DNA of 8,547 nucleotides from assembly GCA_019454625.1 (NCBI GenBank), contig JACFNY010000068.1:1-8547 (forward strand), written 5' to 3'. Positions 1 to 6,074 of the stretch are shown in pieces (position 1 is the stretch's first letter; each line of letters begins with the position of its first letter). The position numbers and the translations under genes are program-made. This DNA comes from Sphingomonadaceae bacterium (lineage in GTDB: Bacteria; Pseudomonadota; Alphaproteobacteria; Sphingomonadales; Sphingomonadaceae). Below the pieces are notes generated by a model. That model saw nothing but the letters and a program-made list of their open reading frames with translations, searched no databases and was not told the DNA's origin.

Positions 1-641
1 TGCCGGATCTCGTCGAGGATCTCGCCGAGGAAGCGTGCGCGCGCCGCGAAGCCGCCGCCGTAATCGTCGCCGCGTTCGTTGGTCAGCGGCGAGAGGAACC
101 ATTCGATGAGGTCGTCGTGGTTGGCGTGAAGCTCGATCGAATCGAGGCCGGCGCGCGCCGCCTGCACGGCGGAGAACGCGTATTCCTTGACGAATGCCGC
201 GATCTCCCGCCGCGTCAGCGCGTGCGGCACGCTGTTGATGACGGGCCCGCTCAGCGTGGCGGAGGGGCCGTGCGGCATTCCGCCCTGCATGATGATCTGC
301 GTGCCCGCCCGCGCGCCCGTGGCGTGGATCTCCGCCGCGAGCCGCCCCATGCGGTCCACGAAGCGCGGGTCGCGGAACACGCCCTGCCTGCGCGCTCCGA
401 CGCCGGTGGGATCGAAGCCGGGCGGCAGCTGGTTTTCGAGGAAGCCGTTCAGCGCGATCAGCCAGCCGGTGCCGCCTTCGGCGAGGCTACGCCAATAGTC
501 GATGTAGCGGTCGGCTTCCGCCTCGGTGCCGAGCAGGTTGCCGAGAAGGGCGGCGTGGGGCGGCGCCATGATGCGGTTGCGCACCTGCATGCCGCCGATG
601 CGAATCGGCTCGAATATGCGCGAAAGTACCGTCGTTTCCAT
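1..641 (-). CDS. Old Yellow Enzyme-family NADH:flavin oxidoreductase, 5' part (C-terminus beyond left edge)
   Basis: The minus strand is open from an ATG at 641-639 to the window edge and gives 213 residues. The N-terminus (FEPIRIGGMQVRNRI, residues 10-24) and the segment FLSPLTNERGDDYGG (182-196), followed by ARARFLGEILDEIR, are hallmarks of the FMN-binding TIM barrel of the OYE/2,4-dienoyl-CoA reductase family. Members pass hydride from NAD(P)H through FMN to activated C=C bonds in the cytoplasm. The substrate-side motif is H172-A-N-H175-D-D177-L. The His pair is present, but the position five after the first His, where classical members carry the proton-donor Tyr, is Asp. A purine-rich stretch (AAGGGTGGG) precedes the ATG. 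The missing C-terminus means I cannot tell a short OYE (about 370 residues) from the long form with a second FAD/NAD domain. The gene diverges from the tetR gene and shares its operator region, so joint regulation is likely. Confidence 0.9.
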   Translation of the reverse strand, partial: METTVLSRIFEPIRIGGMQVRNRIMAPPHAALLGNLLGTEAEADRYIDYWRSLAEGGTGWLIALNGFLENQLPPGFDPTGVGARRQGVFRDPRFVDRMGRLAAEIHATGARAGTQIIMQGGMPHGPSATLSGPVINSVPHALTRREIAAFVKEYAFSAVQAARAGLDSIELHANHDDLIEWFLSPLTNERGDDYGGGFAARARFLGEILDEIR

Positions 642-691
642 GGCTTCCCACCCTTGATGCGATTGTTTCGCGGCCCTAGGGTCGGGCCGTC

Positions 692-719
692 TTGCTATTT
701 ACAACATGTGTTGTAATAC
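692..719 (+). promoter_or_regulatory. Candidate sigma-70 promoter for tetR
   Basis: TTGCTA at 692-697 and TAATAC at 714-719, with a 16-base spacer, resemble -35 and -10 elements. Transcription would start near 726, about 30 bases before the tetR ATG. The main operator dyad (699-716) fills the spacer and reaches the -10, which would suit autorepression by blocking RNA polymerase. The assignment rests on consensus similarity only. I could not find an equally good promoter for the divergent gene. Confidence 0.4.
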
Positions 720-735
720 AGGTGTTGTAAATAGC
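694..735. promoter_or_regulatory. Composite TetR-family operator (three half-sites)
   Basis: GCTATTTACAACA at 694-706 and TGTTGTAAATAGC at 723-735 form a perfect 13-base inverted repeat. Within it, TTACAACA (699-706), TG, and TGTTGTAA (709-716) form an 18-base dyad of the size usual for TetR dimers. The half-site GTGTTGTAA occurs twice in direct orientation (708-716 and 722-730), 14 bases apart. GTAATACA at 713-720 matches the left half-site at 5 of 8 positions and sits two bases before the last half-site, so a second weaker dyad (713-730) may overlap the first. TetR regulators commonly bind such dyads in front of their own gene. Binding by the adjacent TetR is inference. Confidence 0.8.
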
Positions 736-757
736 CTCTGGGAACGGAACGGCGGAA

Positions 758-1327
758 ATGCCCGTGGCGGTGGACAGTGACGAGCGGCGCGCGGCGGTGG
801 TTTCCGCGGCGGCCGAACTCATCGTCGAAGGCGGGCTGAACGCCGTGACGTTCCGCAATATCGCGGCGCGCCTCGGGTACAGCACCACCGTCATCAGCCA
901 CTACTTCCGCGACAAGACCGATGTGCTGCGCGCGACCTATCGGCATGTCGTGGCCGAGGCCGTGGCGCACCGCGAGCAGGCGCTGGCGGGGCAGGATGCC
1001 TCGCCAGCCCGTGTGCTGGAGGAGGTGCTGCCGGTCGCGGACACGCAGCGGCGCATCTGGACCGTATGGCTCTGCTTCTGGACGGCCGCGCTGTTCGACG
1101 AGGCGCTTCTGGAGGAGCACCGGCGCGGCCTTGCCGGCACGCGCGAGCGTCTGCGCCAGCACTTCCTCGCGGAAGGCGAGCCGGAGGCGCGGGCCGAGCA
1201 GGCCGCCGAGGATCTGGCGCAGGCGATCTTCGGCATCGCCATGCAGGCGCTGTTCGATCCCGCCTACTGGTCTCCGGAGCGCCAGCGCGCGGCCTATCGG
1301 CGCGCGGCCGCCCGGATCGCGGGCTGA
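758..1327 (+). CDS. TetR/AcrR-family transcriptional regulator, BetI-like
   Basis: This 189-residue protein has the usual TetR length. Residues 8-60 form the DNA-binding domain, with the helix-turn-helix at about 31-50 (TFRNIAARLGYSTTVISHYF) followed by RDKTDVL. The ISHYFRDK form is typical of the BetI-like branch. The all-helical C-terminal part (about 70-189, with W101, W104, F107 and W108 in one helix) would form the ligand pocket and dimer interface; its ligand is unknown. The ATG at 758 directly precedes the expected N-terminus, and the purine-rich GGCGGAA upstream is a modest ribosome site. It lies immediately downstream of the composite operator, so autorepression and control of the divergent flavin oxidoreductase are the simplest reading. 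Given the downstream genes, an acyl-CoA or free-acid inducer is plausible. Control of the ACAD operon starting at 1490 is not shown, because the TTACAACA dyad is not repeated there. Confidence 0.93.
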   Translation: MPVAVDSDERRAAVVSAAAELIVEGGLNAVTFRNIAARLGYSTTVISHYFRDKTDVLRATYRHVVAEAVAHREQALAGQDASPARVLEEVLPVADTQRRIWTVWLCFWTAALFDEALLEEHRRGLAGTRERLRQHFLAEGEPEARAEQAAEDLAQAIFGIAMQALFDPAYWSPERQRAAYRRAAARIAG

Positions 1328-1375
1328 TCCTGCCGCGCGCGGCGCAAGGCCCTGCGAGCGGATGCAACGCGCGGC

Positions 1376-1409
1376 TTGCGACGAACCCTAAAAATATACT
1401 ACAGTGCAA
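1376..1409 (+). promoter_or_regulatory. Candidate promoter / shared box upstream of the ACAD alpha-subunit operon
   Basis: An AT-rich patch in the 162-base spacer after tetR holds AAAATATA (1391-1398) followed directly by CTACAGTGCAA (1399-1409). The same two blocks recur at 6856-6876 in front of the other ACAD gene. With TACAGT (1400-1405) as -10, TTGCGA (1376-1381) lies 18 bases upstream as a fair -35; the second site has TGGCGA and TATAGT in the same spacing. Transcription would start about 75-80 bases before the ATG at 1490. The box could instead be the binding site of an unlinked regulator. Confidence 0.5.
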
Positions 1410-1489
1410 AAAGTGCTTGCGAACGGATCGCCGTTTCGGGCAACCGGAGATGAAGCTGCGGACGATAATCGAAGCGGGACGCGTTGGGG

Positions 1490-2674
1490 ATGGTCGAGAC
1501 CGGATACGAGGGTGATGAGGCATTCCGGCAGGAAGTGCGCTCTTGGCTGCGGGACAATTTTCCGCAGTCGCTCGCGTACTGCAACGCGCTCGTCTACCTG
1601 AACGATGCCCGGGTTGCCGCCGAGGACGAAGCCTTTCAGCTCTGGCGCCGGCGCGTCGCCGAAAAGGGCTGGGGCGTTCCGACATGGCCGAGGATTTACG
1701 GCGGTGCCGGGCTGACCGCGGCCGAGGCGCGCGTCATCACGCAGGAAATGGCCCGCATCGGCGCCTTCAATCCGATGCGCAGCAACGGCACGATGATGCT
1801 GGGGCCGACGCTTCTCGAATATGGCACCGAGGAGCAGAAACGGCGTCACCTGCCGGGCATCGCCGATCACAGCGAGCGCTGGTGTCAGGGCTTTTCGGAG
1901 CCCGGCGCGGGCTCCGATCTCGCCTCGCTGCAAACCAGGTGCGTCGACATGGACGATCACTTCCTCGTGAACGGCCAGAAGATATGGACGTCCGGCGCCG
2001 ATCATGCGGACTGGTGCTTCTGCCTCGTGCGCACCGACACGTCGAGCAAGCATCGCGGCATCAGCTTCCTGCTCATCGACATGAAGACGCCCGGCGTCGA
2101 GGTGCGCCCGATCGTGCTGATCAGCGGCGCGACGCACTTCTGCGAGGTGTTCCTGAACGACGTGAAGGTGCCGAAGGAGAATCTGGTCGGCGCGCTCAAC
2201 GAAGGCTGGTCGGTCGCCAAGCGGCTGCTCCAGTTCGAACGCGACAGCCTGTCCGAAGGGCGCGGCGAGGCGCCCGGCCTGCTGCCGCTGGCGCAGGAGC
2301 ATGTCGGCGTCGATGCGGAAGGGCGGATCGCCGATCCCGATCTTCGCGTCCGCCTGATCGCGAACGCGATGCGCTCGGATGCCTACACGCGCACGGTCCA
2401 GCGGATCGCCGCCGAGGCGAAGGCGGGCAACAGCGTTCAGGACGGCGTTTCCGCGCTCAAGAATCTCGGCTCGGGCGTCGCGCAGGTCCGCGCCGAGCTG
2501 CTGGTCGAGATTCTGGGCCACGGCGGGCTCGGCTGGTCCGGAGACGCCTATGCGCCGGATGCCTTGGAAGCGACGCGGGCGTGGCTGCACAGCAAGGCCT
2601 TCTCGATCTACGGCGGCAGCTATGAAGTGCAGAACAACATCACCGCCAAGCGGACGCTGGGCCTCCCCGGCTGA
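1490..2674 (+). CDS. Acyl-CoA dehydrogenase, catalytic (alpha) subunit of a two-subunit enzyme
   Basis: This 394-residue flavoprotein has the ACAD layout. It has an N-terminal helical domain (1-130), the FAD/substrate strand motif GFSEPGAGSD (134-143), WTSG (166-169) in the beta domain, and a C-terminal helical domain ending IYGGSYEVQNN and AKRTLGLP. The active-site base appears to be E250 in LLQFERDSL, eleven residues after the glycine of NEGW; isovaleryl-CoA and long-chain ACADs carry Glu here. The alternative MCAD position is Gly375. This pattern, with an adjacent shorter Glu-less ACAD, matches the alpha2beta2 steroid-type dehydrogenases (ChsE4/ChsE5, FadE26/FadE27 type). It would oxidise an acyl-CoA to the 2-enoyl-CoA, probably a bulky or branched one. 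A TTG at 1484 is in frame, but ATG 1490 has the better distance (10 bases) from GCGGGA at 1474-1479. The next gene starts 35 bases downstream. Confidence 0.92.
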   Translation: MVETGYEGDEAFRQEVRSWLRDNFPQSLAYCNALVYLNDARVAAEDEAFQLWRRRVAEKGWGVPTWPRIYGGAGLTAAEARVITQEMARIGAFNPMRSNGTMMLGPTLLEYGTEEQKRRHLPGIADHSERWCQGFSEPGAGSDLASLQTRCVDMDDHFLVNGQKIWTSGADHADWCFCLVRTDTSSKHRGISFLLIDMKTPGVEVRPIVLISGATHFCEVFLNDVKVPKENLVGALNEGWSVAKRLLQFERDSLSEGRGEAPGLLPLAQEHVGVDAEGRIADPDLRVRLIANAMRSDAYTRTVQRIAAEAKAGNSVQDGVSALKNLGSGVAQVRAELLVEILGHGGLGWSGDAYAPDALEATRAWLHSKAFSIYGGSYEVQNNITAKRTLGLPG

Positions 2675-2709
2675 ACGATGATGACGGAAAGGATCGGGGG
2701 AGGAGCGTC

Positions 2710-3825
2710 ATGGCGGTTCTGAGCGAAGACCAGGTCATGCTGAAGGACATGGCGGCGGCATGGGTCCGCGACCGCCTGCCCGTCTCCGCGCGCCGCACCA
2801 TCTTCGAAGGTGATTTCGATCGCGGATACGATCCCGCCGTCTATGCCGAAATGGCGGAGATGGGGTGGACGGGCATCGTCGTGCCCGAGGCGTGGGGCGG
2901 TCTCGATTTCGGCTATCTGAGCCTCGGCCTCGTGATCGAGGAACTGGGGCGGAATCTCGTCGCCTCGCCGTTCGTCAGCGCGGCGCTCGCCGCCGCGAGC
3001 GCGCTCCGCCTCGGCGGCACGGACGCGCAGCGGGAGCGCTGGCTCCGGGGCATCGCGGACGGATCGGTGATCGGCACGCTCGCCGTCGACGAAGGCGTGC
3101 GCCATGCGCCCGCCGCGCTCGACGTCACCGCGGAAGCCGTTCCGGGCGGCTGGCGCATCCGGGGCGTGAAGCGCCCGGTGCCGGACGGAATGGCCGCAGA
3201 CTTCGCGATCGTCGCCGCGTCCGCTGCCGGCGGGACGACGCTGTTCGTCGTCGATCTCGCGGCGGACGGCGTGACGCGCGGCGCGCTCGACCAGATCGAC
3301 GCGCGCCGCCCGGCGATGATCGCGTTCGACGTCGTCGTCGGCGAGGACGCGGTGCTGGGCACGGCGGGCGAGGGGGCGGCGCTGCTCGACGCCGTCCTCG
3401 ACCGCGTGCGCGCCGGGGTCGCCGCCGAGATGCTCGGCATGGCGACGCAGGCGTTCGAGACGACGCTCGAATACCTGAAGACGCGCGTGCAGTTCGGCCA
3501 GATCATCGGCTCGTTCCAGGCGCTCCAGCACCGGGCCGCCGAGATGTTCGCCGAATTGCAGCTCACGCGCTCCGCCGTCGAGGCCGCGCTCATCGCGATC
3601 GACGCGGACGATCCCGAGCTGCCGAAGCTCGCCTCGCTCGCGAAGGCGATCGCGGGCGATACGCTGCACCGCGTCTCGAACGAGATGGTGCAGATGCACG
3701 GCGGCATCGGCATGACGCACGAGCACGACGCGGGCCTGTACCTGAAGTCGGCGCGGGTCGCCGACCAGTCCTACGGCAACGCCGCGTATCACCGGGAACG
3801 CTGGGGACGGCTGAACGGCTACTAG
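2710..3825 (+). CDS. Acyl-CoA dehydrogenase-like non-catalytic (beta) subunit
   Basis: The 371-residue protein has the ACAD fold landmarks MGWTGIVVPEAWGG (51-64), TRVQFGQIIGSFQALQH (258-274) and MHGGIGMTHEHD (329-340). It lacks the features needed for catalysis. The residue matching the alpha subunit's E250 is V233 (LDRVRAG), the MCAD Glu position falls at about G356, and the FAD-side motif (T/S)EPxAGSD is replaced by a degenerate TLAVDEG (123-129). The beta-domain is also shortened. Such partners pair with a Glu-bearing ACAD in alpha2beta2 enzymes, where each interface contributes to FAD binding. Adjacency to the alpha gene supports pairing; heterotetramer formation is inference. The start is set by a strong Shine-Dalgarno, GGGGGAGGAG at 2696-2705. 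A divergent homomeric ACAD is the alternative but would need another base. Confidence 0.9.
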   Translation: MAVLSEDQVMLKDMAAAWVRDRLPVSARRTIFEGDFDRGYDPAVYAEMAEMGWTGIVVPEAWGGLDFGYLSLGLVIEELGRNLVASPFVSAALAAASALRLGGTDAQRERWLRGIADGSVIGTLAVDEGVRHAPAALDVTAEAVPGGWRIRGVKRPVPDGMAADFAIVAASAAGGTTLFVVDLAADGVTRGALDQIDARRPAMIAFDVVVGEDAVLGTAGEGAALLDAVLDRVRAGVAAEMLGMATQAFETTLEYLKTRVQFGQIIGSFQALQHRAAEMFAELQLTRSAVEAALIAIDADDPELPKLASLAKAIAGDTLHRVSNEMVQMHGGIGMTHEHDAGLYLKSARVADQSYGNAAYHRERWGRLNGY

Positions 3826-3837
3826 GCGGAGGGTCGC

Positions 3838-4851
3838 ATGGACGCGCGAGAGATACACCTGAAACGGCGGCCGGTCGGTATGCCGGTCCCGGACGATTTC
3901 GCCACTGTCGTCAACAGCTTGCCGGAACTCGCGGAGGGCGAGGTCCGGGTCCGCAACCTCTGGATGGCGGTCGACCCGGCGATGCGCGGGCGGATGAGCG
4001 ACGCCAAGAGCTACATCCCGCCGTTCGCGCTCGACGCGCCGATGGAGGGGCCTGCCGTGGGCACCGTCGTCGCCTCGCGCGATCCCGGCTTCGCGCCCGG
4101 CGACATCGTCTCCTCGCGGCTCGGCTGGCGCGAGGCGTTCAACGCGCCCGCGAGCGCGCTCAGGCTGCGGCCGGGCGCCGGGCTTCCGCCGCAGGCCTAT
4201 CTCGGCTTCGCGGGCGTGACCGGCCTCACCGCCTACGCGGGCCTGCTCAAGATCGCGGCCCTGAAGCCCGGCGACGTCGTGTTCGTCTCGGGCGCGGCGG
4301 GCGGCGTCGGCTCGATCGTCTGCCAGATCGCGAAACTGAAGGGCCACAAGGTGATCGCGGCGGCGGGCGGCGCTCAGAAGACCGCCTACCTCAGGAACGT
4401 GATCGGCGTCGACGCCGTCATCGACTACAAGGCCGAGCCGAACCTCACCAAGGCGCTTGCCCGCGAAGTGAAGGCGATCGGCGCCGCGGGCATCGACGTC
4501 TATTTCGAGAACGTCGGCGGCGAGCACCTTCAGGCCGCGCTCGCGCTCGCCAATCCGTTCGCGCGTTTCGCCATCTGCGGGATGATCTCGCAGTACAACG
4601 TGACGGACGCGCCCACCGTGCCGCGCAACCTCACGCTCGTCATGGTGAAGAGCATCCGCATGGAGGGCTTCATCGCTCTCAATCACATGGACATCGAGCC
4701 GCATTTCCTCGCCGACGTGACCGCGTGGCACAAGGCGGGTTTGCTCACCGCCACCGAAACCGTGCATGAGGGCATCGACCATGCGCTGGACGCCTTCTTC
4801 GGGCTGTTCAGCGGTGCGAACCTCGGCCGTATGCTGGTGAAGCTCGGCTAG
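3838..4851 (+). CDS. NADP-dependent MDR-family double-bond reductase (PTGR/CurA-like)
   Basis: The 337-residue protein belongs to the zinc-free medium-chain dehydrogenase/reductases that reduce the C=C of enones, such as prostaglandin/leukotriene reductases and curcumin reductase. The N-terminal half carries VDPAMRGRM (45-53) and LGFAGVTGLTAY (122-133). The Rossmann glycine motif is SGAAGGVGS (151-159). K181 falls where the NADPH phosphate-binding Lys is expected, DVYFENVGGE is at 220-229, and GMISQYN (248-254) is diagnostic for this subfamily. No zinc-binding cysteines are seen. GGAGGG at 3828-3833 sits four bases before the ATG, and the gene begins 12 bases after the ACAD beta gene, so co-transcription is very likely. 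In this cluster it may saturate a conjugated ketone, or an enoyl intermediate that blocks beta-oxidation. The substrate is unknown. Confidence 0.92.
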   Translation: MDAREIHLKRRPVGMPVPDDFATVVNSLPELAEGEVRVRNLWMAVDPAMRGRMSDAKSYIPPFALDAPMEGPAVGTVVASRDPGFAPGDIVSSRLGWREAFNAPASALRLRPGAGLPPQAYLGFAGVTGLTAYAGLLKIAALKPGDVVFVSGAAGGVGSIVCQIAKLKGHKVIAAAGGAQKTAYLRNVIGVDAVIDYKAEPNLTKALAREVKAIGAAGIDVYFENVGGEHLQAALALANPFARFAICGMISQYNVTDAPTVPRNLTLVMVKSIRMEGFIALNHMDIEPHFLADVTAWHKAGLLTATETVHEGIDHALDAFFGLFSGANLGRMLVKLG

Positions 4852-4853
4852 GC

Positions 4854-4868
4854 GGGAGACGGACAGTG
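4854..4868 (+). promoter_or_regulatory. Ribosome binding site and GTG start of the CoA-transferase gene
   Basis: GGGAG at 4854-4858 is followed by seven bases and GTG at 4866-4868. An ATG at 4870-4872 lies out of frame and reaches a TGA after two codons, so it cannot start the protein. Only the GTG keeps the conserved N-terminus (YGLLKGVRVVEG). Confidence 0.75.
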
Positions 4869-6074
4869 TATGGACTTCTGAAGGGCGTGCGCGTCGTCGA
4901 GGGCGCGGCGTTCATCGCCGGGCCGTCGTGCGGCCTGCACATGGCGCAGATGGGCGCCGAGGTGATCCGTTTCGACCAGATCGGCGGCGGGCCGGACTTC
5001 CGCCGCTGGCCGCTCGCGCCGGACGGCTCCAGCCTCTACTGGGAGGGGCTCAACAAGGGCAAGAAATCGGTCGCCATCGACCTCTCCCGTCCCGAGGGCC
5101 GCGAGCTTGCCCTCTCGCTCGCCACCGCGCCGGGCGAGAACGCGGGGCTCTTCCTCACCAACTATCCCGTGCGCGGCTTCCTCTCGCACGAGGCGCTGAA
5201 GGCGCTCAGGCCGGACATCATCACCGGCCGCGTGATGGGCTGGGCGGACGGATCGCCCGCCGTCGACTACACGGTGAACGCCGCCGTCGGCGTGCCGATG
5301 ATGACCGGGCCCGCCGACGACGACCGCCCGGTCAACCACGTGCTCCCCGCGTGGGACCTGCTCGGCGGGGCATACGCCGCGTTCGTGCTGGTCTCGGCGC
5401 TGCTCCGCCGCCGCGCGACCGGCGAGGGCGCCGAGATCCGCGTGCCCCTGTCGGACCTCGCCGCCACCAGCCTCGGCCATCTCGGGCAGGTCGCCGAGGT
5501 GCTGACCGGCGGCGACCGCCCGCGCATGGGCAACGACCTGTTCGGCGCCTTCGGCCGCGATTTCCTCTGCGCGGACGGCAAGCGCATCATCGTCGTCGCG
5601 ATCACGCCGCGCCAGTGGAAGGGGCTGGTCGAGGTGCTCGGCCTCGCCGAGCCCGTCGCGGCGATCGAGACCGAGCTCGGCGTGCGCTTCGCCGCCGACG
5701 AGGGCGCGCGCTTCCGCCACCGCGCCCGCCTGTTCCCGCTGTTCGAGGCGGCGATCGCGGCGCGCACGGTCGCCGACCTGCAGCCCGCGTTTGATGCGGG
5801 CGGTGTCACGTGGGGCGGCTACCAGAGCCTCGCCGAGGCCGTGGCGAACGACGCGCGCCTGTTCGTCGGCAACCCGCAGTTCCAGACGCTCGACCACCCG
5901 AGCGGCCTCACCTACCCGGCGGCGGGCCCCGCCGCGACACTCGCGGGAGAAGCGCGAGATGCCCTTCGCCGCGCGCCCCGGCTCGGCGAGCACACCGACG
6001 AGGTGCTGACGGCGGTGCTCGGCCTCGACAGCGGCGCCGTCGGCGCCCTCCACGACAAGGGGATCGTCGCATGA
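4866..6074 (+). CDS. Class III CoA-transferase (CaiB/BaiF), 2-methylfumaryl-CoA isomerase (Mct)-like
   Basis: The 402-residue protein starts at GTG and has the CoA-transferase III fold: LLKGVRVVEGAAFIAGP at the N-terminus, a nucleotide-side segment LNKGKKSVAIDLSRPEGRE (62-80), and the presumed catalytic Asp164 in HVLPAWDLLGGAYAA. Compared from memory with Mct of Chloroflexus, it shares distinctive stretches including GGGPDFRRWP, DYTVN, the NHVLPAWD context, GAFGRDF (228-233) and the tail PRLGEHTDEVL with LHDKGIVA. Mct moves CoA within one molecule, from C1 to C4 of mesaconyl-CoA, in the 3-hydroxypropionate bicycle. Here the downstream gene overlaps by four bases and resembles Meh, the enzyme that acts after Mct. 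This supports intramolecular CoA transfer on a dicarboxylic intermediate. Ordinary intermolecular transfer to activate a carboxylic acid is the main alternative. The gene lies 14 bases after the MDR gene. Confidence 0.88.
   Translation: MYGLLKGVRVVEGAAFIAGPSCGLHMAQMGAEVIRFDQIGGGPDFRRWPLAPDGSSLYWEGLNKGKKSVAIDLSRPEGRELALSLATAPGENAGLFLTNYPVRGFLSHEALKALRPDIITGRVMGWADGSPAVDYTVNAAVGVPMMTGPADDDRPVNHVLPAWDLLGGAYAAFVLVSALLRRRATGEGAEIRVPLSDLAATSLGHLGQVAEVLTGGDRPRMGNDLFGAFGRDFLCADGKRIIVVAITPRQWKGLVEVLGLAEPVAAIETELGVRFAADEGARFRHRARLFPLFEAAIAARTVADLQPAFDAGGVTWGGYQSLAEAVANDARLFVGNPQFQTLDHPSGLTYPAAGPAATLAGEARDALRRAPRLGEHTDEVLTAVLGLDSGAVGALHDKGIVA

Larger units (their letters stand above)
642..757. promoter_or_regulatory. 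Divergent intergenic regulatory region between flavin oxidoreductase and tetR
   Basis: This 116-base gap separates two divergently transcribed genes and must hold both promoters. Its centre (about 692-735) is a sharply AT-rich island in otherwise GC-rich DNA and contains the operator-like repeats listed separately. The part nearer the flavin oxidoreductase has a GC-rich inverted repeat: CGGCCC at 671-676 and GGGCCG at 684-689 with a 7-base loop, enclosing the 8-base palindrome CCCTAGGG at 674-681. This repeat would lie in the 5' leader of the minus-strand transcript. I see no reading frame of note here. Confidence 0.75.

Noticed and set aside
187..716. Open frames on the plus strand opposite the flavin oxidoreductase.
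   Set aside because: They are antisense to a frame with clear OYE-family motifs and carry no motif of their own. One would also run through the TetR operator.
1332..1343. GCCGCGCGCGGC palindrome just after tetR as a terminator.
   Set aside because: It has no loop to speak of and no T-run follows. Such palindromes are common at this GC content. It could contribute to transcript folding but I cannot support termination.
1375..1422. Direct repeat CTTGCGA at 1375-1381 and 1416-1422 as a regulator site.
   Set aside because: Seven bases twice in a GC-rich spacer is weak. The first copy is explained by the candidate -35, and the second copy has no counterpart at the 6856 site.
1484..1486. TTG as start of the ACAD alpha subunit.
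   Set aside because: It adds only two residues, is the rarer start type, and sits only four bases from the best purine-rich stretch (1474-1479), while ATG 1490 has normal spacing.
2620..4782. Very long open frame on the minus strand (about 720 codons) opposite the ACAD beta, MDR and ACAD alpha genes.
   Set aside because: The translation is Arg/Ala/Asp/His-rich, without recognisable motifs, and lies antisense to three well-supported genes. Long antisense frames are expected from codon bias in GC-rich DNA.
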